A DNA stretch of 30,639 nt, taken from IMG/VR virus record IMGVR_UViG_3300023174_000480, positions 1 to 30,639 of that record, one strand, 5' to 3'. This stretch comes from a virus. The position numbers and the translations under genes are program-made. The notes under the pieces were generated by a model that was not told where the DNA came from, ran no database searches, and saw only the letters and a list, made by a program, of their open reading frames with translations. Below, one piece after another: positions 7,526-14,961 of the stretch. How positions within the stretch are numbered: position 1 is the first letter of the stretch; each line of letters opens with the position of its first letter.

Positions 7526-8161
7526 ATGCCATCAGCATCATTAAACAACATGACAGTACCCTTGGCCAGCGATCAAAGCGCAAGTAGCCAAGGTCTGTTG
7601 ATGCCCAAACTCAAATATCGCTTTAGAGTGAGTTTTGAAAATTTTGGACCACAAAGTGCCACCCCAGTAACTGAATTAACCAAACAAGTGATAAGTTTTA
7701 CTCGTCCAAACTTGACCTTTGAAGAAATTGCATTGCCCATTTACAACTCAACATTGAAATTGGCTGGACGTCACTCATGGGCCGATGTCACCTGTTCAGT
7801 GCGCGACGATGCTGGCGGCAATATCACCACGTTGATTGGACAGCAAATGCAGAAACAAATGGACTTTTTGGAAATGAGTTCTGCGGCTAGTGGTATTGAT
7901 TACAAATTCACAACCAAAGTTGAAGTGCTGGATGGTGGCAATGGCGCCACTGCCCCAGTAGTATTGGAAACATGGGAACTGTATGGTTGCTATTTGAAAG
8001 GTGCCAATTACGGTGACTTGAACTACGGCACCAATGAAGCAGTCACAGTAGAAATGACCATTGCTTACGATAACGCCAACCAAAGCCCAACTGGTGTTGG
8101 TGTTGGCACAGGCTTTGGCCGTACCATTGCTGGTGCTGTCACAGGCGCTGGCCAGGCCTAA
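7526..8161 (+). CDS. gp19: tail tube protein gp19
   Basis: This 211-aa inner tail tube subunit would polymerise into the DNA conduit inside the gp18 sheath. The N-terminal block LMPKLKYRFRVSFENFG and the middle segment TRPNLTFEEIALPIYNST are typical of T4-like cyanophage gp19. AGGAG (7512-7516) supports the start. The C-terminus is a Gly/Ala/Thr-rich tail. It follows the sheath directly, as in T4, under its own late promoter. The next gene encodes a longer protein with the same order of blocks, so a duplication of the tube fold is likely. Confidence 0.92.
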   Translation: MPSASLNNMTVPLASDQSASSQGLLMPKLKYRFRVSFENFGPQSATPVTELTKQVISFTRPNLTFEEIALPIYNSTLKLAGRHSWADVTCSVRDDAGGNITTLIGQQMQKQMDFLEMSSAASGIDYKFTTKVEVLDGGNGATAPVVLETWELYGCYLKGANYGDLNYGTNEAVTVEMTIAYDNANQSPTGVGVGTGFGRTIAGAVTGAGQA

Positions 8162-8163
8162 AC

Positions 8164-9411
8164 ATGGCAAATTTTGGTCAAGACTTCCTCAAAGGGGTCA
8201 CCCAAGGTATTGACCTCAAAAGTTTTGGTAAAGATGTAGTCCAAGGATTCTTAGGCAACGATGTCTTGCGTGATTACACTCACGCAAGCAAAACGTTTAC
8301 CACCAACGCCTACGAACTCAAACCCAGATTCAAGTTTTTATTCCATGTGAGTTTCACGTTGAATGTCACAGAGATTCCGTTTTTGAAAGGTGCATTCAGT
8401 GCCGACGATCAAATGAATCTCAGCCTCACAGTAAAAACTGTTGACCTTCCCAAGTTCAGCATAGATACCGAAACGCTGAATCAATACAATCGCAAAAGAA
8501 TCATACAGAAAAAAATCAATTATGAGCCAGTGAATATAACATTTCACGATACCAGCAATGACCTGGTGCGCAAAATGTGGTATTACTACATGAGTTACTA
8601 TTACAAAGATCCTTCACAAAGATATTTGAATCCCAACAACAACAATGGTACCAATGGCGAAAGCAGCCTGCGACAAGCAGGCTTTGGTTACAATGATCGA
8701 GACATCTACGACAAAGAACGCATTGGCAATGTAAACGACTGGGGCTACATTGGCGAAGCCTACAACGATGGCAACACTGCTGGCACCACTGGCAAACCGC
8801 CATTCTTTCGAGACATCAGAATCTACGGCATGGATCAGCGCAAGTTTGCCGAATATGTGCTGATCAATCCTTTAATCACCAGCTGGAGTGGTGATACCTA
8901 CAGTTATGCCGAAGGTGGCGGTATCATGCAAAACACTATGACTGTGGCTTATGAAACAGTGAAATACTATTCAGGTGCAGTGGGCGCGGCACAATCAGGC
9001 GGAGATCCCAACGTGCAAGGATTTGCCACAGATGCACACTATGACAAAACTGTCAGCCCCATTGCTAGACCAGGTGCCAACGCCACAGTGTTTGGTCAAG
9101 GCGGATTGTTGGATGCCGGTGCTGGAATACTTGGTGACCTGCAAAGTGGCTCAGTGTTGGGCTTGATTGGTGCTGCGCAAAAAGCAGGACGTCTCAATCA
9201 AACATTTAAAGGCAAAAATCTTGGTAGTCTGGCTGCCAGTGAAGCAGTGAGACTGGGAACTCAAACCATTCAACAAGGTGTCACACCTGGTGGTGTCAGA
9301 GCAGTGGCCAACAAAGTTGATGGATGGGTATTTCCCACGCCACAGAACACTGGACAAAATGGATCAGCCCAAGGCAGAACCAATCCTAACCCATTGACAA
9401 ATCAAAGATGA
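8164..9411 (+). CDS. tail tube-related structural protein, 415 aa
   Basis: It begins 2 nt after gp19. Three blocks align in order with gp19: LKPRFKFLFHVSF against KLKYRFRVSF, the TVDLPKFSIDTETLNQY segment against RPNLTFEEIALPIYNST, and ITSWSGDTYSYAEGGGIM against the gp19 YGDLNYGTNEAVTVEM stretch. Between the second and third blocks is a Tyr/Asn/Gly-rich insertion, and a roughly 130-residue C-terminal extension is rich in Gly and Ala. T4 builds its tube start and cap from gp19-like proteins such as gp54 and gp48. A tube initiator, terminator or baseplate-junction role is likely, but I cannot say which. Confidence 0.75.
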   Translation: MANFGQDFLKGVTQGIDLKSFGKDVVQGFLGNDVLRDYTHASKTFTTNAYELKPRFKFLFHVSFTLNVTEIPFLKGAFSADDQMNLSLTVKTVDLPKFSIDTETLNQYNRKRIIQKKINYEPVNITFHDTSNDLVRKMWYYYMSYYYKDPSQRYLNPNNNNGTNGESSLRQAGFGYNDRDIYDKERIGNVNDWGYIGEAYNDGNTAGTTGKPPFFRDIRIYGMDQRKFAEYVLINPLITSWSGDTYSYAEGGGIMQNTMTVAYETVKYYSGAVGAAQSGGDPNVQGFATDAHYDKTVSPIARPGANATVFGQGGLLDAGAGILGDLQSGSVLGLIGAAQKAGRLNQTFKGKNLGSLAASEAVRLGTQTIQQGVTPGGVRAVANKVDGWVFPTPQNTGQNGSAQGRTNPNPLTNQR

Positions 9412-9767
9412 GCACTGTAAACTACGCTAACCCCAAAACAGACTTGTCTGTGAGAATCTTTGACAGTTTCTATGATTACGATGTCAATATTCCTGCTGAC
9501 GAATACGATATAGTACACACTTATTTTTTGAGTGTGATGACCACACGACAGGCCGCAGGCAACTTCACTGTGAGTTTGTTCAGAGTGGCACAGGACACTG
9601 GTATTCCTGCACTGACATTGTTGAAAGAATTTCAAGGACTCAATGGTATGAGTCTCAGTGCAAGTCTAGCATATTACCTTAATAGCATTCGTAGTAGAGC
9701 CACACTGCTAGGTGTGGGAACTCCTGTGCAACCAAATTTCTACCAGGCTAGAAATGTACTGGTATGA
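9408..9767 (+). CDS. conserved phage structural-type protein, 119 aa
   Basis: Its ATG overlaps the preceding stop in ATGA, and its own stop overlaps the gp4 gene in the same way, so the three genes are translationally coupled. Visible blocks include DEYDIVHTYFLSVM, NFTVSLFRVAQDTGIPALTL and LAYYLNSIRSRATLLGVG. I recall similar proteins in T4-like cyanophages but know no assigned function. It has no cysteine, signal peptide or membrane segment. Its place between tube and head-completion genes suggests a virion assembly role. Confidence 0.75.
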   Translation: MSTVNYANPKTDLSVRIFDSFYDYDVNIPADEYDIVHTYFLSVMTTRQAAGNFTVSLFRVAQDTGIPALTLLKEFQGLNGMSLSASLAYYLNSIRSRATLLGVGTPVQPNFYQARNVLV

Positions 9768-10195
9768 GTCACTGGGCACAAGGACCATACACTGTGATCA
9801 ACCGCGAAAAGTACGTGGGCAACGGCACCCCACGTTACAGATCAGGTTGGGAACTCAGCTTCATGAAGTTCTGTGACAGTAACGACCATGTGTTGCAATG
9901 GGCGTCAGAGAGCGTGGCTATCCCTTATCGACATCCACTCACTGGCAAGATGACACAGTACATTCCAGACTTCCTGATCACTTATCGCACCAGAAACAAC
10001 ACCATCCGAGCAGAACTGATAGAAATCAAGCCCAAAAAGCAAAGTGTAATAGAATCAAAAATGAGCAACAAAGATCGTGCTGTGGTAGCAATCAATTATG
10101 CCAAATGGGACGCTGCCACTAAATGGGCCAGAAACAACGGCCTGACCTTTAGAGTGGTTACAGAATCTGATATGTTTCACAACGGCCGGAGTTGA
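9764..10195 (+). CDS. gp4: head completion nuclease gp4 (TnsA-like fold)
   Basis: This 143-aa protein matches the T4 gp4/gp50 head-completion protein, which acts after DNA packaging so that heads can join tails. The family has a TnsA/PD-(D/E)XK-type nuclease fold, and the residues are visible: the glutamate in YRSGWELSFMKFCD, the aspartate in YIPDFLITY, and ELIEIKPKK with the E-x-K pair. The segment VLQWASESVAIPY is also characteristic. It overlaps the previous gene by ATGA and is followed by the gp16 late promoter. Confidence 0.9.
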   Translation: MSHWAQGPYTVINREKYVGNGTPRYRSGWELSFMKFCDSNDHVLQWASESVAIPYRHPLTGKMTQYIPDFLITYRTRNNTIRAELIEIKPKKQSVIESKMSNKDRAVVAINYAKWDAATKWARNNGLTFRVVTESDMFHNGRS

Positions 10196-10197
10196 CC

Positions 10198-10205
10198 CAT
10201 AAATA
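10198..10205 (+). promoter_or_regulatory. T4-type late promoter (CATAAATA) of gp16
   Basis: CATAAATA ends 5 nt before the gp16 ATG at 10210 and is flanked by CCC and GGG. The predicted transcript start falls on the start codon, and no normal Shine-Dalgarno site is present. Confidence 0.55.
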
Positions 10206-10209
10206 GGGC

Positions 10210-10728
10210 ATGACTCGTAAACTTGAATCCTTGTTTGATTTACCTCCTTCAACACCGGTGGAAGACGAACCCACTCCACCACCTGCAGAAGACCTGCGTA
10301 GTCAACTGCAAACCCTAGACGACACCATAGACAAAATTGATGCTGCCTTGCCCGGAGTGCGTGGGCTGGAAGCCAATGATACAGAGATGGATTCTCTATC
10401 TAAAATGGCAACTGATAGCTATGATGAATTAATGACACTGGGCATGCAAGTGGACTCAAGATTTGCCAGCGAAATTTTCTCAGTAGCCAGCAATATGTTG
10501 GGACACGCCATCACAGCAAAAACAGCCAAGATGGACAAGAAGCTGAAGATGATTGATCTACAGTTAAAGAAAATGCGATTGGATCAGCAACAAGCAGTGA
10601 TAGATGCCCGGGCCGCAGAAGCCGGCGACGGCGAAGCCATGCAAACAGCACAGGGCATGGTGCTGAGTCGCAATGATTTATTGGATCGGTTGCTGGCCAG
10701 CAAAGATCAAAAAGATAAAAAAGAATAA
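10210..10728 (+). CDS. gp16: terminase small subunit gp16
   Basis: A 172-aa DNA-packaging regulator; T4 gp16 has 164 aa. The central block SYDELMTLGMQVDSRFASEI, then SNMLGHAITAKTAK and KLKMIDLQLKKMRLDQQ, fits the helical core of the T4 small terminase family, which forms rings that regulate gp17. The N-terminus is Pro/Glu-rich and probably disordered; the C-terminus is charged and ends in a Lys/Asp run. In T4 genes 16 and 17 are adjacent, but here gp17 lies about 7.6 kb away. The stop TAA forms part of the next late promoter. Confidence 0.82.
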   Translation: MTRKLESLFDLPPSTPVEDEPTPPPAEDLRSQLQTLDDTIDKIDAALPGVRGLEANDTEMDSLSKMATDSYDELMTLGMQVDSRFASEIFSVASNMLGHAITAKTAKMDKKLKMIDLQLKKMRLDQQQAVIDARAAEAGDGEAMQTAQGMVLSRNDLLDRLLASKDQKDKKE

Positions 10729-10731
10729 ATA
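10724..10731 (+). promoter_or_regulatory. T4-type late promoter (AATAAATA)
   Basis: AATAAATA includes the gp16 stop codon. Its last base is 18 nt from the ATG at 10749, and AGGA (10737-10740) lies close to the predicted transcript start. Confidence 0.5.
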
Positions 10732-10748
10732 TGTTACAGGAACCTGAT

Positions 10749-11357
10749 ATGAAACCATTTGCCCATTACCTCGCTGAAAGCGAACGTACATACAACTATC
10801 GTATCAAACTGCTAGGTAAACCACCTGGCGATTTGGTCGCACAGTTGAAGAAAAAGCTGGATCAATTTGATCCTGTAAAGATGGGTGATCCCCGGACCAC
10901 CCCTATACAGATCATTCCCACTGACTTTCCCAACAACAAAAATGATTCAGTAACAATGTTTGATGTGAGCTTCCGGTACCCAGCCATTGAGCCACAAATC
11001 AAACAGCTGGCACAGTTGTTGGGTATGGATCCCAATCATGTGGTCATGCAGACAACACCACACGTGGATGGCCTTGTTGACGAGTATGAACAGATTGATG
11101 CTGAAAACAAGGACTTGTTGGACAAAACAGACTATCCTGCACCCAACGCAGAACAACGTGCCTTGAGCAAAGACTACTCAACTGGTCCTTATGACCATGC
11201 TGTGTTGAAAAATGCTTACCGTAGTGATTTTACCATTGCTGGTGGTAAAACACCCGCCGCTAAAACCACAAATGATATTGCTCAGGGTACCAAGAGCCCA
11301 ATGACCAAGATCAATCGCCCCGCCAAGCCAGCCACTGGCGCTAACCCAAGAGGATAA
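10749..11357 (+). CDS. probable head or virion protein with T4-like N-terminal targeting motif
   Basis: I chose ATG 10749 over ATG 10731 because AGGA (10737-10740) is 8 nt upstream and the product then begins MKPFAHYLAESE. This resembles T4 capsid-targeting sequences (MKTYQEFIAE), with LAE fitting the gp21 protease consensus (I/L)-x-E. The next block RTYNYRIKLLGKPPGD recalls cyanophage virion proteins. The C-terminal third is low-complexity, Pro/Ala/Thr/Lys-rich and basic. No enzyme motif is visible. A protein packaged inside the head or a core component is the best inference. Length is 202 aa. Confidence 0.7.
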   Translation: MKPFAHYLAESERTYNYRIKLLGKPPGDLVAQLKKKLDQFDPVKMGDPRTTPIQIIPTDFPNNKNDSVTMFDVSFRYPAIEPQIKQLAQLLGMDPNHVVMQTTPHVDGLVDEYEQIDAENKDLLDKTDYPAPNAEQRALSKDYSTGPYDHAVLKNAYRSDFTIAGGKTPAAKTTNDIAQGTKSPMTKINRPAKPATGANPRG

Positions 11358-11362
11358 TTCAA

Positions 11363-13672
11363 ATGACATTTTTTTATGATCTCAACAAAAAACTAGACAG
11401 CATTCGCGAAAAGCCTGAAGTCACACACCAGCAGTTGAACGAGCGTGACGAAGGCAAGCCAGGCAAAAACTTTGCCAAGATTGCCAAGGATGCTGGCGAG
11501 CGTTATGGCAGCAAGGCTGCTGGCGAACGTGTGGCTGGTGCTGTGCGTAACAAACTCCGAGATCAAGGCAAGTTGGAAGAACAACAAGTTGATGAAAAAG
11601 TAGAAGTGTATCATCGTGGTGCCGACGCTGATTGGGCCGGCATGTCAAAAAGTACAAAAAACCCCAACGATCCTGGGGCAGTAGCGCATCGTAAATCAGC
11701 AGCTGATGCAGCGAGAGCAGCAAGAACAGGCGGAGACCTTAAATTCAAAGGCCAGTCACAAGTTACTGATATTGCAACAACTGGCCAGGGAGCAAAAGTA
11801 CACGCAACAAGATCACCAAAAGATGTTCAAGAAGGTGGATCCTACTTGAATTATGCAGATTCTGCGGCAGAAAATCCAGCACCTCCCAAGAAACCAATGG
11901 CTGCGCCAGCACCCAAGCCACAAGGCGTAATGGACAAAGTGAAAAGTATTGGAAACAAAGTTGCCGGCGGTATCAACCGACTGGTTGGGCATGGCTCAGA
12001 CGAAGAAATGCGCAAGGACTTGCAACGCAAGTCAGGTGCCGCTGTCACAGGCAAAATGCCACAACAAGTTAAAGAAAAAATGTCACCAGCAAAACAAAAA
12101 AGTTTTGCTGCCTTGGCACCTCCCGCAGATAAAATCACTTTTGCTGACAAGATTGCCGGCGCCAAAAAAGAAGTTGACGAAATGCTAGGCGATGTGGCTG
12201 CCGAAGCCATGCGCAGTGCATTGGGTGGCGGACGAGGTCGCAATGCTGAGATGGACGAAGAACGTTCCAAAGGTACTGCGTTCGACATGAGCACACCAAG
12301 AGCCGCTACTCCCAAAGTTGGCAGCGTTGAACGTGGTCACAAACACGACATCAAACACACTGCCACAGGCCGCATGGTCACACGCAGAGTGGATGACCAG
12401 GGCAATTCAGTTGGTGCTGATGATGCATCCGACACACAAGCAGGGCCACGTGGACGTGGCAGACCAAAAGGCACCAAGGGTGCTATTGGCGCCAAGGGAC
12501 CCAGCGGCCGGTCAAAGTTGATGACCCGAGAAGGCGACAACGAAAGCAGCGAATTAAAAGCCGCCATGACACTGTTGAAAAAGGCTGGATACAAAGTCAG
12601 CAAAGCAGTGGGCGAAGAAAGCACTCACACTCGTGATGACCGTGCTGAAAAGGCCGGCAAAAAAGTCACCAAAGACATCGAGTACGATGAAAAAGAAAAA
12701 GACAACACCCACGGCAAAAAGCGTGGGCCTGAAGATGCCAAGGCCGAAAAAGCCGGCAAAAAGGTAGCCAAAGATATTGAACACGACGAAAAGAAAAAAG
12801 ACAAAGAAGTTGATGAATCAACCACCAGTGGATCAGTTGCTACCAGCACAGCCACCAAAAGCAGCAAAGGCAGCATGATTGGCAAAGGCATTTATGATTC
12901 AATGAATCGTGAACTGGAACAAATGATTGCTGAATCAATGAGCATCAACATGAGTGACTCAACAGAAGGCAACAAAAGTCTTACTGTCACAGCCACAGAT
13001 GATGACGCATTGAAACTGGCCATGATGTTGAAGTCAGCAGGCCTGGGCGGTCAAGGCCGTGAACTGCAAGGCGATCATTCACATGGTGAAGAAGCATGCG
13101 ACACCTGCGGCATGGCCGATTGCGGCTGCGGTGATGTGCATGAAGCAGTGGATGAAAATTCACCAGACTGGCCTACCAACACTGAAACCAGTGACAACGC
13201 CATGCAATACTCAGGCGGTTTGAACAAACCCAAAGCCAGTGGCATGGCAACCATACCAGTCACAGACGTTTCAGTAGATGGCAAAGACATGTTTAGCAAA
13301 CAAGTACACGAAGACGACCTGCGTAGAATGATGGAAATGGCCGGTATCAAACAAGCAGAGTTAGAACCATGGAAAGAAACCATGAAAGAAACAGCCGACG
13401 ATACCTGCAGTGATTGCCACAAAGATCCTTGCGAATGTGATGAAAGCGTGGAAGAAAGCATTCAGCGCATGCGAGAAATCGCCGGTATTAAAGAAGCCAA
13501 AAAAGACGTTGAAGAAGAAAAAACCGAAGAAGGCAATTTATTCACAGGCAACTTGGCCAAGGCTCGTGCTGATGGTAAAAAACAAGCCGACTTAGATGGT
13601 GACGGTGACATGGAAAAAGTTCGTGAAAGCATCTTTGCTTTAAACAATCAATGGCGAGCATACAAAGGATAA
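11363..13672 (+). CDS. large low-complexity virion-type protein with zinc-knuckle-like repeats
   Basis: A 769-aa Lys/Glu/Ala-rich protein, probably mostly disordered, with an SD-like AGAGGA about 8 nt upstream. An AT-hook-like GRGRPKGTKG lies near nt 12450-12480. A roughly 20-residue unit (EKAGKKVTKDIEYDEKEKD) repeats 99 nt downstream. CxxCx4CxC appears twice (13097-13129 and 13406-13438), each followed by an M-x-E-x-A-G-I helix (MMEMAGIKQ, MREIAGIKE). Near the end lies an EF-hand-like DLDGDGDMEKVRE. SIRE and IAE segments could be gp21-type cleavage sites. I infer a DNA-binding internal head or core protein; no enzyme activity is visible. Confidence 0.75.
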   Translation: MTFFYDLNKKLDSIREKPEVTHQQLNERDEGKPGKNFAKIAKDAGERYGSKAAGERVAGAVRNKLRDQGKLEEQQVDEKVEVYHRGADADWAGMSKSTKNPNDPGAVAHRKSAADAARAARTGGDLKFKGQSQVTDIATTGQGAKVHATRSPKDVQEGGSYLNYADSAAENPAPPKKPMAAPAPKPQGVMDKVKSIGNKVAGGINRLVGHGSDEEMRKDLQRKSGAAVTGKMPQQVKEKMSPAKQKSFAALAPPADKITFADKIAGAKKEVDEMLGDVAAEAMRSALGGGRGRNAEMDEERSKGTAFDMSTPRAATPKVGSVERGHKHDIKHTATGRMVTRRVDDQGNSVGADDASDTQAGPRGRGRPKGTKGAIGAKGPSGRSKLMTREGDNESSELKAAMTLLKKAGYKVSKAVGEESTHTRDDRAEKAGKKVTKDIEYDEKEKDNTHGKKRGPEDAKAEKAGKKVAKDIEHDEKKKDKEVDESTTSGSVATSTATKSSKGSMIGKGIYDSMNRELEQMIAESMSINMSDSTEGNKSLTVTATDDDALKLAMMLKSAGLGGQGRELQGDHSHGEEACDTCGMADCGCGDVHEAVDENSPDWPTNTETSDNAMQYSGGLNKPKASGMATIPVTDVSVDGKDMFSKQVHEDDLRRMMEMAGIKQAELEPWKETMKETADDTCSDCHKDPCECDESVEESIQRMREIAGIKEAKKDVEEEKTEEGNLFTGNLAKARADGKKQADLDGDGDMEKVRESIFALNNQWRAYKG
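12647..12804 (+). repeat. in-frame tandem repeat within the 769-aa protein gene
   Basis: Two copies of about 59 nt (12647-12705 and 12746-12804), spaced 99 nt apart and therefore in frame. They encode EKAGKKVTKDIEYDEKEKD and EKAGKKVAKDIEHDEKKKD. Confidence 0.8.
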
Positions 13673-13676
13673 TAAC

Positions 13677-13865
13677 ATGAGTTCAAACAACATGATGAGA
13701 CCTTACAGTGAGGTGGCAGCAGAAATTGCACAGCGTAATGCCAACAATTATGTGCCACCCGCCATTCCGTCAGTGAAACAAACACCTGTGGAGATCCCGG
13801 GTGTGATGTATCAAGCACGAGAACTATTTCAACCCATAGTTTCCAAACCTGAAGGTAGCAAATAA
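13677..13865 (+). CDS. small protein, 62 aa, unknown
   Basis: It starts MSSNNMMRPYSEVAAEI, 4 nt after the preceding stop, with AAAGGA about 8 nt upstream. It is rich in Asn, Pro and Gln, has no cysteine or membrane segment, and looks extended (NYVPPAIPSV, VEIPGVMYQ). Its stop overlaps the next start in TAATG. Its place in the virion cluster suggests a minor structural or assembly factor. I do not recognise the family. Confidence 0.65.
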   Translation: MSSNNMMRPYSEVAAEIAQRNANNYVPPAIPSVKQTPVEIPGVMYQARELFQPIVSKPEGSK

Positions 13866-14191
13866 TGGCCGTTCAAGTTGTCAACTCAGCAAGCAATGTG
13901 GCCTGGACCGCAGACAAAGTGGAATTTGCCACTACCACAGCTAATGTGACTTTTCAAGTTAGTTTGACTCAAACAACCTATCAACAGTCCAATGGCACAC
14001 CAGCCAACACCAGTATGCCAACTGGTAATCTCTATGCCAATGCCATTGTTGTGCCTGGTAATTCAGTGCAAACATACTATGTGGGTGCAGGAAATTATTT
14101 AAATATTGTCACAGGCAGTGGGTTCACTGCCACTGCAATGGGCACCACTACATCAGGAACATCTGGCGTATACGGATCAACTTCCACTTAA
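13865..14191 (+). CDS. small beta-rich virion-type protein, 108 aa
   Basis: Coupled to the preceding gene through TAATG. The composition is dominated by Thr, Ser, Val, Asn and Gly, with almost no charge, as in phage surface or decoration domains (NVTFQVSLTQTTY, GNLYANAIVVPGNSVQTYYVG). The C-terminus is a Gly/Thr/Ser run (MGTTTSGTSGVYGSTST). I expect a beta-sandwich, perhaps displayed on the head or tail. There is no signal peptide, and the family is not recognised. Confidence 0.65.
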   Translation: MAVQVVNSASNVAWTADKVEFATTTANVTFQVSLTQTTYQQSNGTPANTSMPTGNLYANAIVVPGNSVQTYYVGAGNYLNIVTGSGFTATAMGTTTSGTSGVYGSTST

Positions 14192-14193
14192 TC

Positions 14194-14568
14194 ATGAGAG
14201 CCACTGAGTTCCTTTTTGAAAAGCAAGAAGGCAAACTTCGACACAGATATCATCAGGCCACTCGTGGCTTGAATCGATTTCGTGATCCAGGTGGCTATGA
14301 CCGTACCTATGAACTCAACCGTGTGATGATGGCAGTGGCCTGTGCTGACGGAACTGATAGTCCTATAGACATGGATGCAGCCAGTTGGGTGGGCAAATAC
14401 AACACAGCACACCCGTATACTGACGAAGAAGCTCGAATGATGAAACAGGCTTTCAAAGCAGTGGGCAGTGAAACACATGACATGAACCATGGCGACAATC
14501 ACAGTCAAGAGCCCGATGACACACACAAAGCCAGTCCCATGCAAGCATTCATGGGGTATCCCAGATGA
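14194..14568 (+). CDS. probable internal head protein, first of a tandem pair
   Basis: A 124-aa protein beginning MRATEFLFEKQEG and ending SPMQAFMGYPR. The next gene has the same ends (MRAREFLNEQ and SPVKAFAGYPR), so the two are tandem paralogues whose middles have diverged. The N-terminus resembles the capsid-targeting sequence of T4 internal proteins, and LFE fits the gp21 cleavage rule (I/L)-x-E. The middle is helical and charged (YTDEEARMMKQAFKAVG), followed by a His/Asp-rich stretch (ETHDMNHGDNHSQEPDDTH). Its stop overlaps the next ATG in ATGA. The packaged-protein role is inferred. Confidence 0.65.
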   Translation: MRATEFLFEKQEGKLRHRYHQATRGLNRFRDPGGYDRTYELNRVMMAVACADGTDSPIDMDAASWVGKYNTAHPYTDEEARMMKQAFKAVGSETHDMNHGDNHSQEPDDTHKASPMQAFMGYPR

Positions 14569-14957
14569 GAGCCAGAGAATTTCTAAACGAGCAAGCTACC
14601 TTGCCTCCTGAGGACGCTGATCCCATGCGTTACACGTATGTTCTACCAGGTGTTAGTGCAGCTGATCCTTATCAAACTTATCGACTGGGAGTTGCAGTTG
14701 CAAGAGCAAGAAGCGATGTTGGTGAGGACGATCACAACATTAATCCTTTTAAACCTGAATGGTCAGCAGAGACTGTTTTTGGTGATCATGCTGTAATTGC
14801 TGGGTTCAATAACACTGTGGATCCCATAATTGATGCTGCATTGGCAATGACCAAAACACCCGGCGGCAAAAAATTGGTGTCAACCCCACTCAGCGATGAA
14901 CCCAACTTTGTTGAAAAAGTCAGTCCAGTAAAAGCATTTGCTGGTTATCCAAGATAA
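14565..14957 (+). CDS. probable internal head protein, second of a tandem pair
   Basis: A 130-aa paralogue of the preceding gene, sharing MRA-x-EFL at the start and SP-x-x-AF-x-GYPR at the end. LNE at residues 7-9 fits the T4 prohead protease rule. The middle contains VLPGVSAADPYQTYRLGVAV and a helical DPIIDAALAMTKTPGGKKL segment, quite different from its neighbour, as expected for fast-evolving internal proteins delivered with the DNA. It is coupled through ATGA. No catalytic motif or membrane segment is visible. Confidence 0.65.
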   Translation: MRAREFLNEQATLPPEDADPMRYTYVLPGVSAADPYQTYRLGVAVARARSDVGEDDHNINPFKPEWSAETVFGDHAVIAGFNNTVDPIIDAALAMTKTPGGKKLVSTPLSDEPNFVEKVSPVKAFAGYPR

Positions 14958-14961
14958 AATT

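Noticed and set aside
11851-12315. Long minus-strand open frame (154 codons) opposite the 769-aa gene
   Set aside because: It lies wholly antisense to a convincing gene, has biased composition from the Lys/Ala-rich coding strand, and has no ribosome site or recognisable motif.
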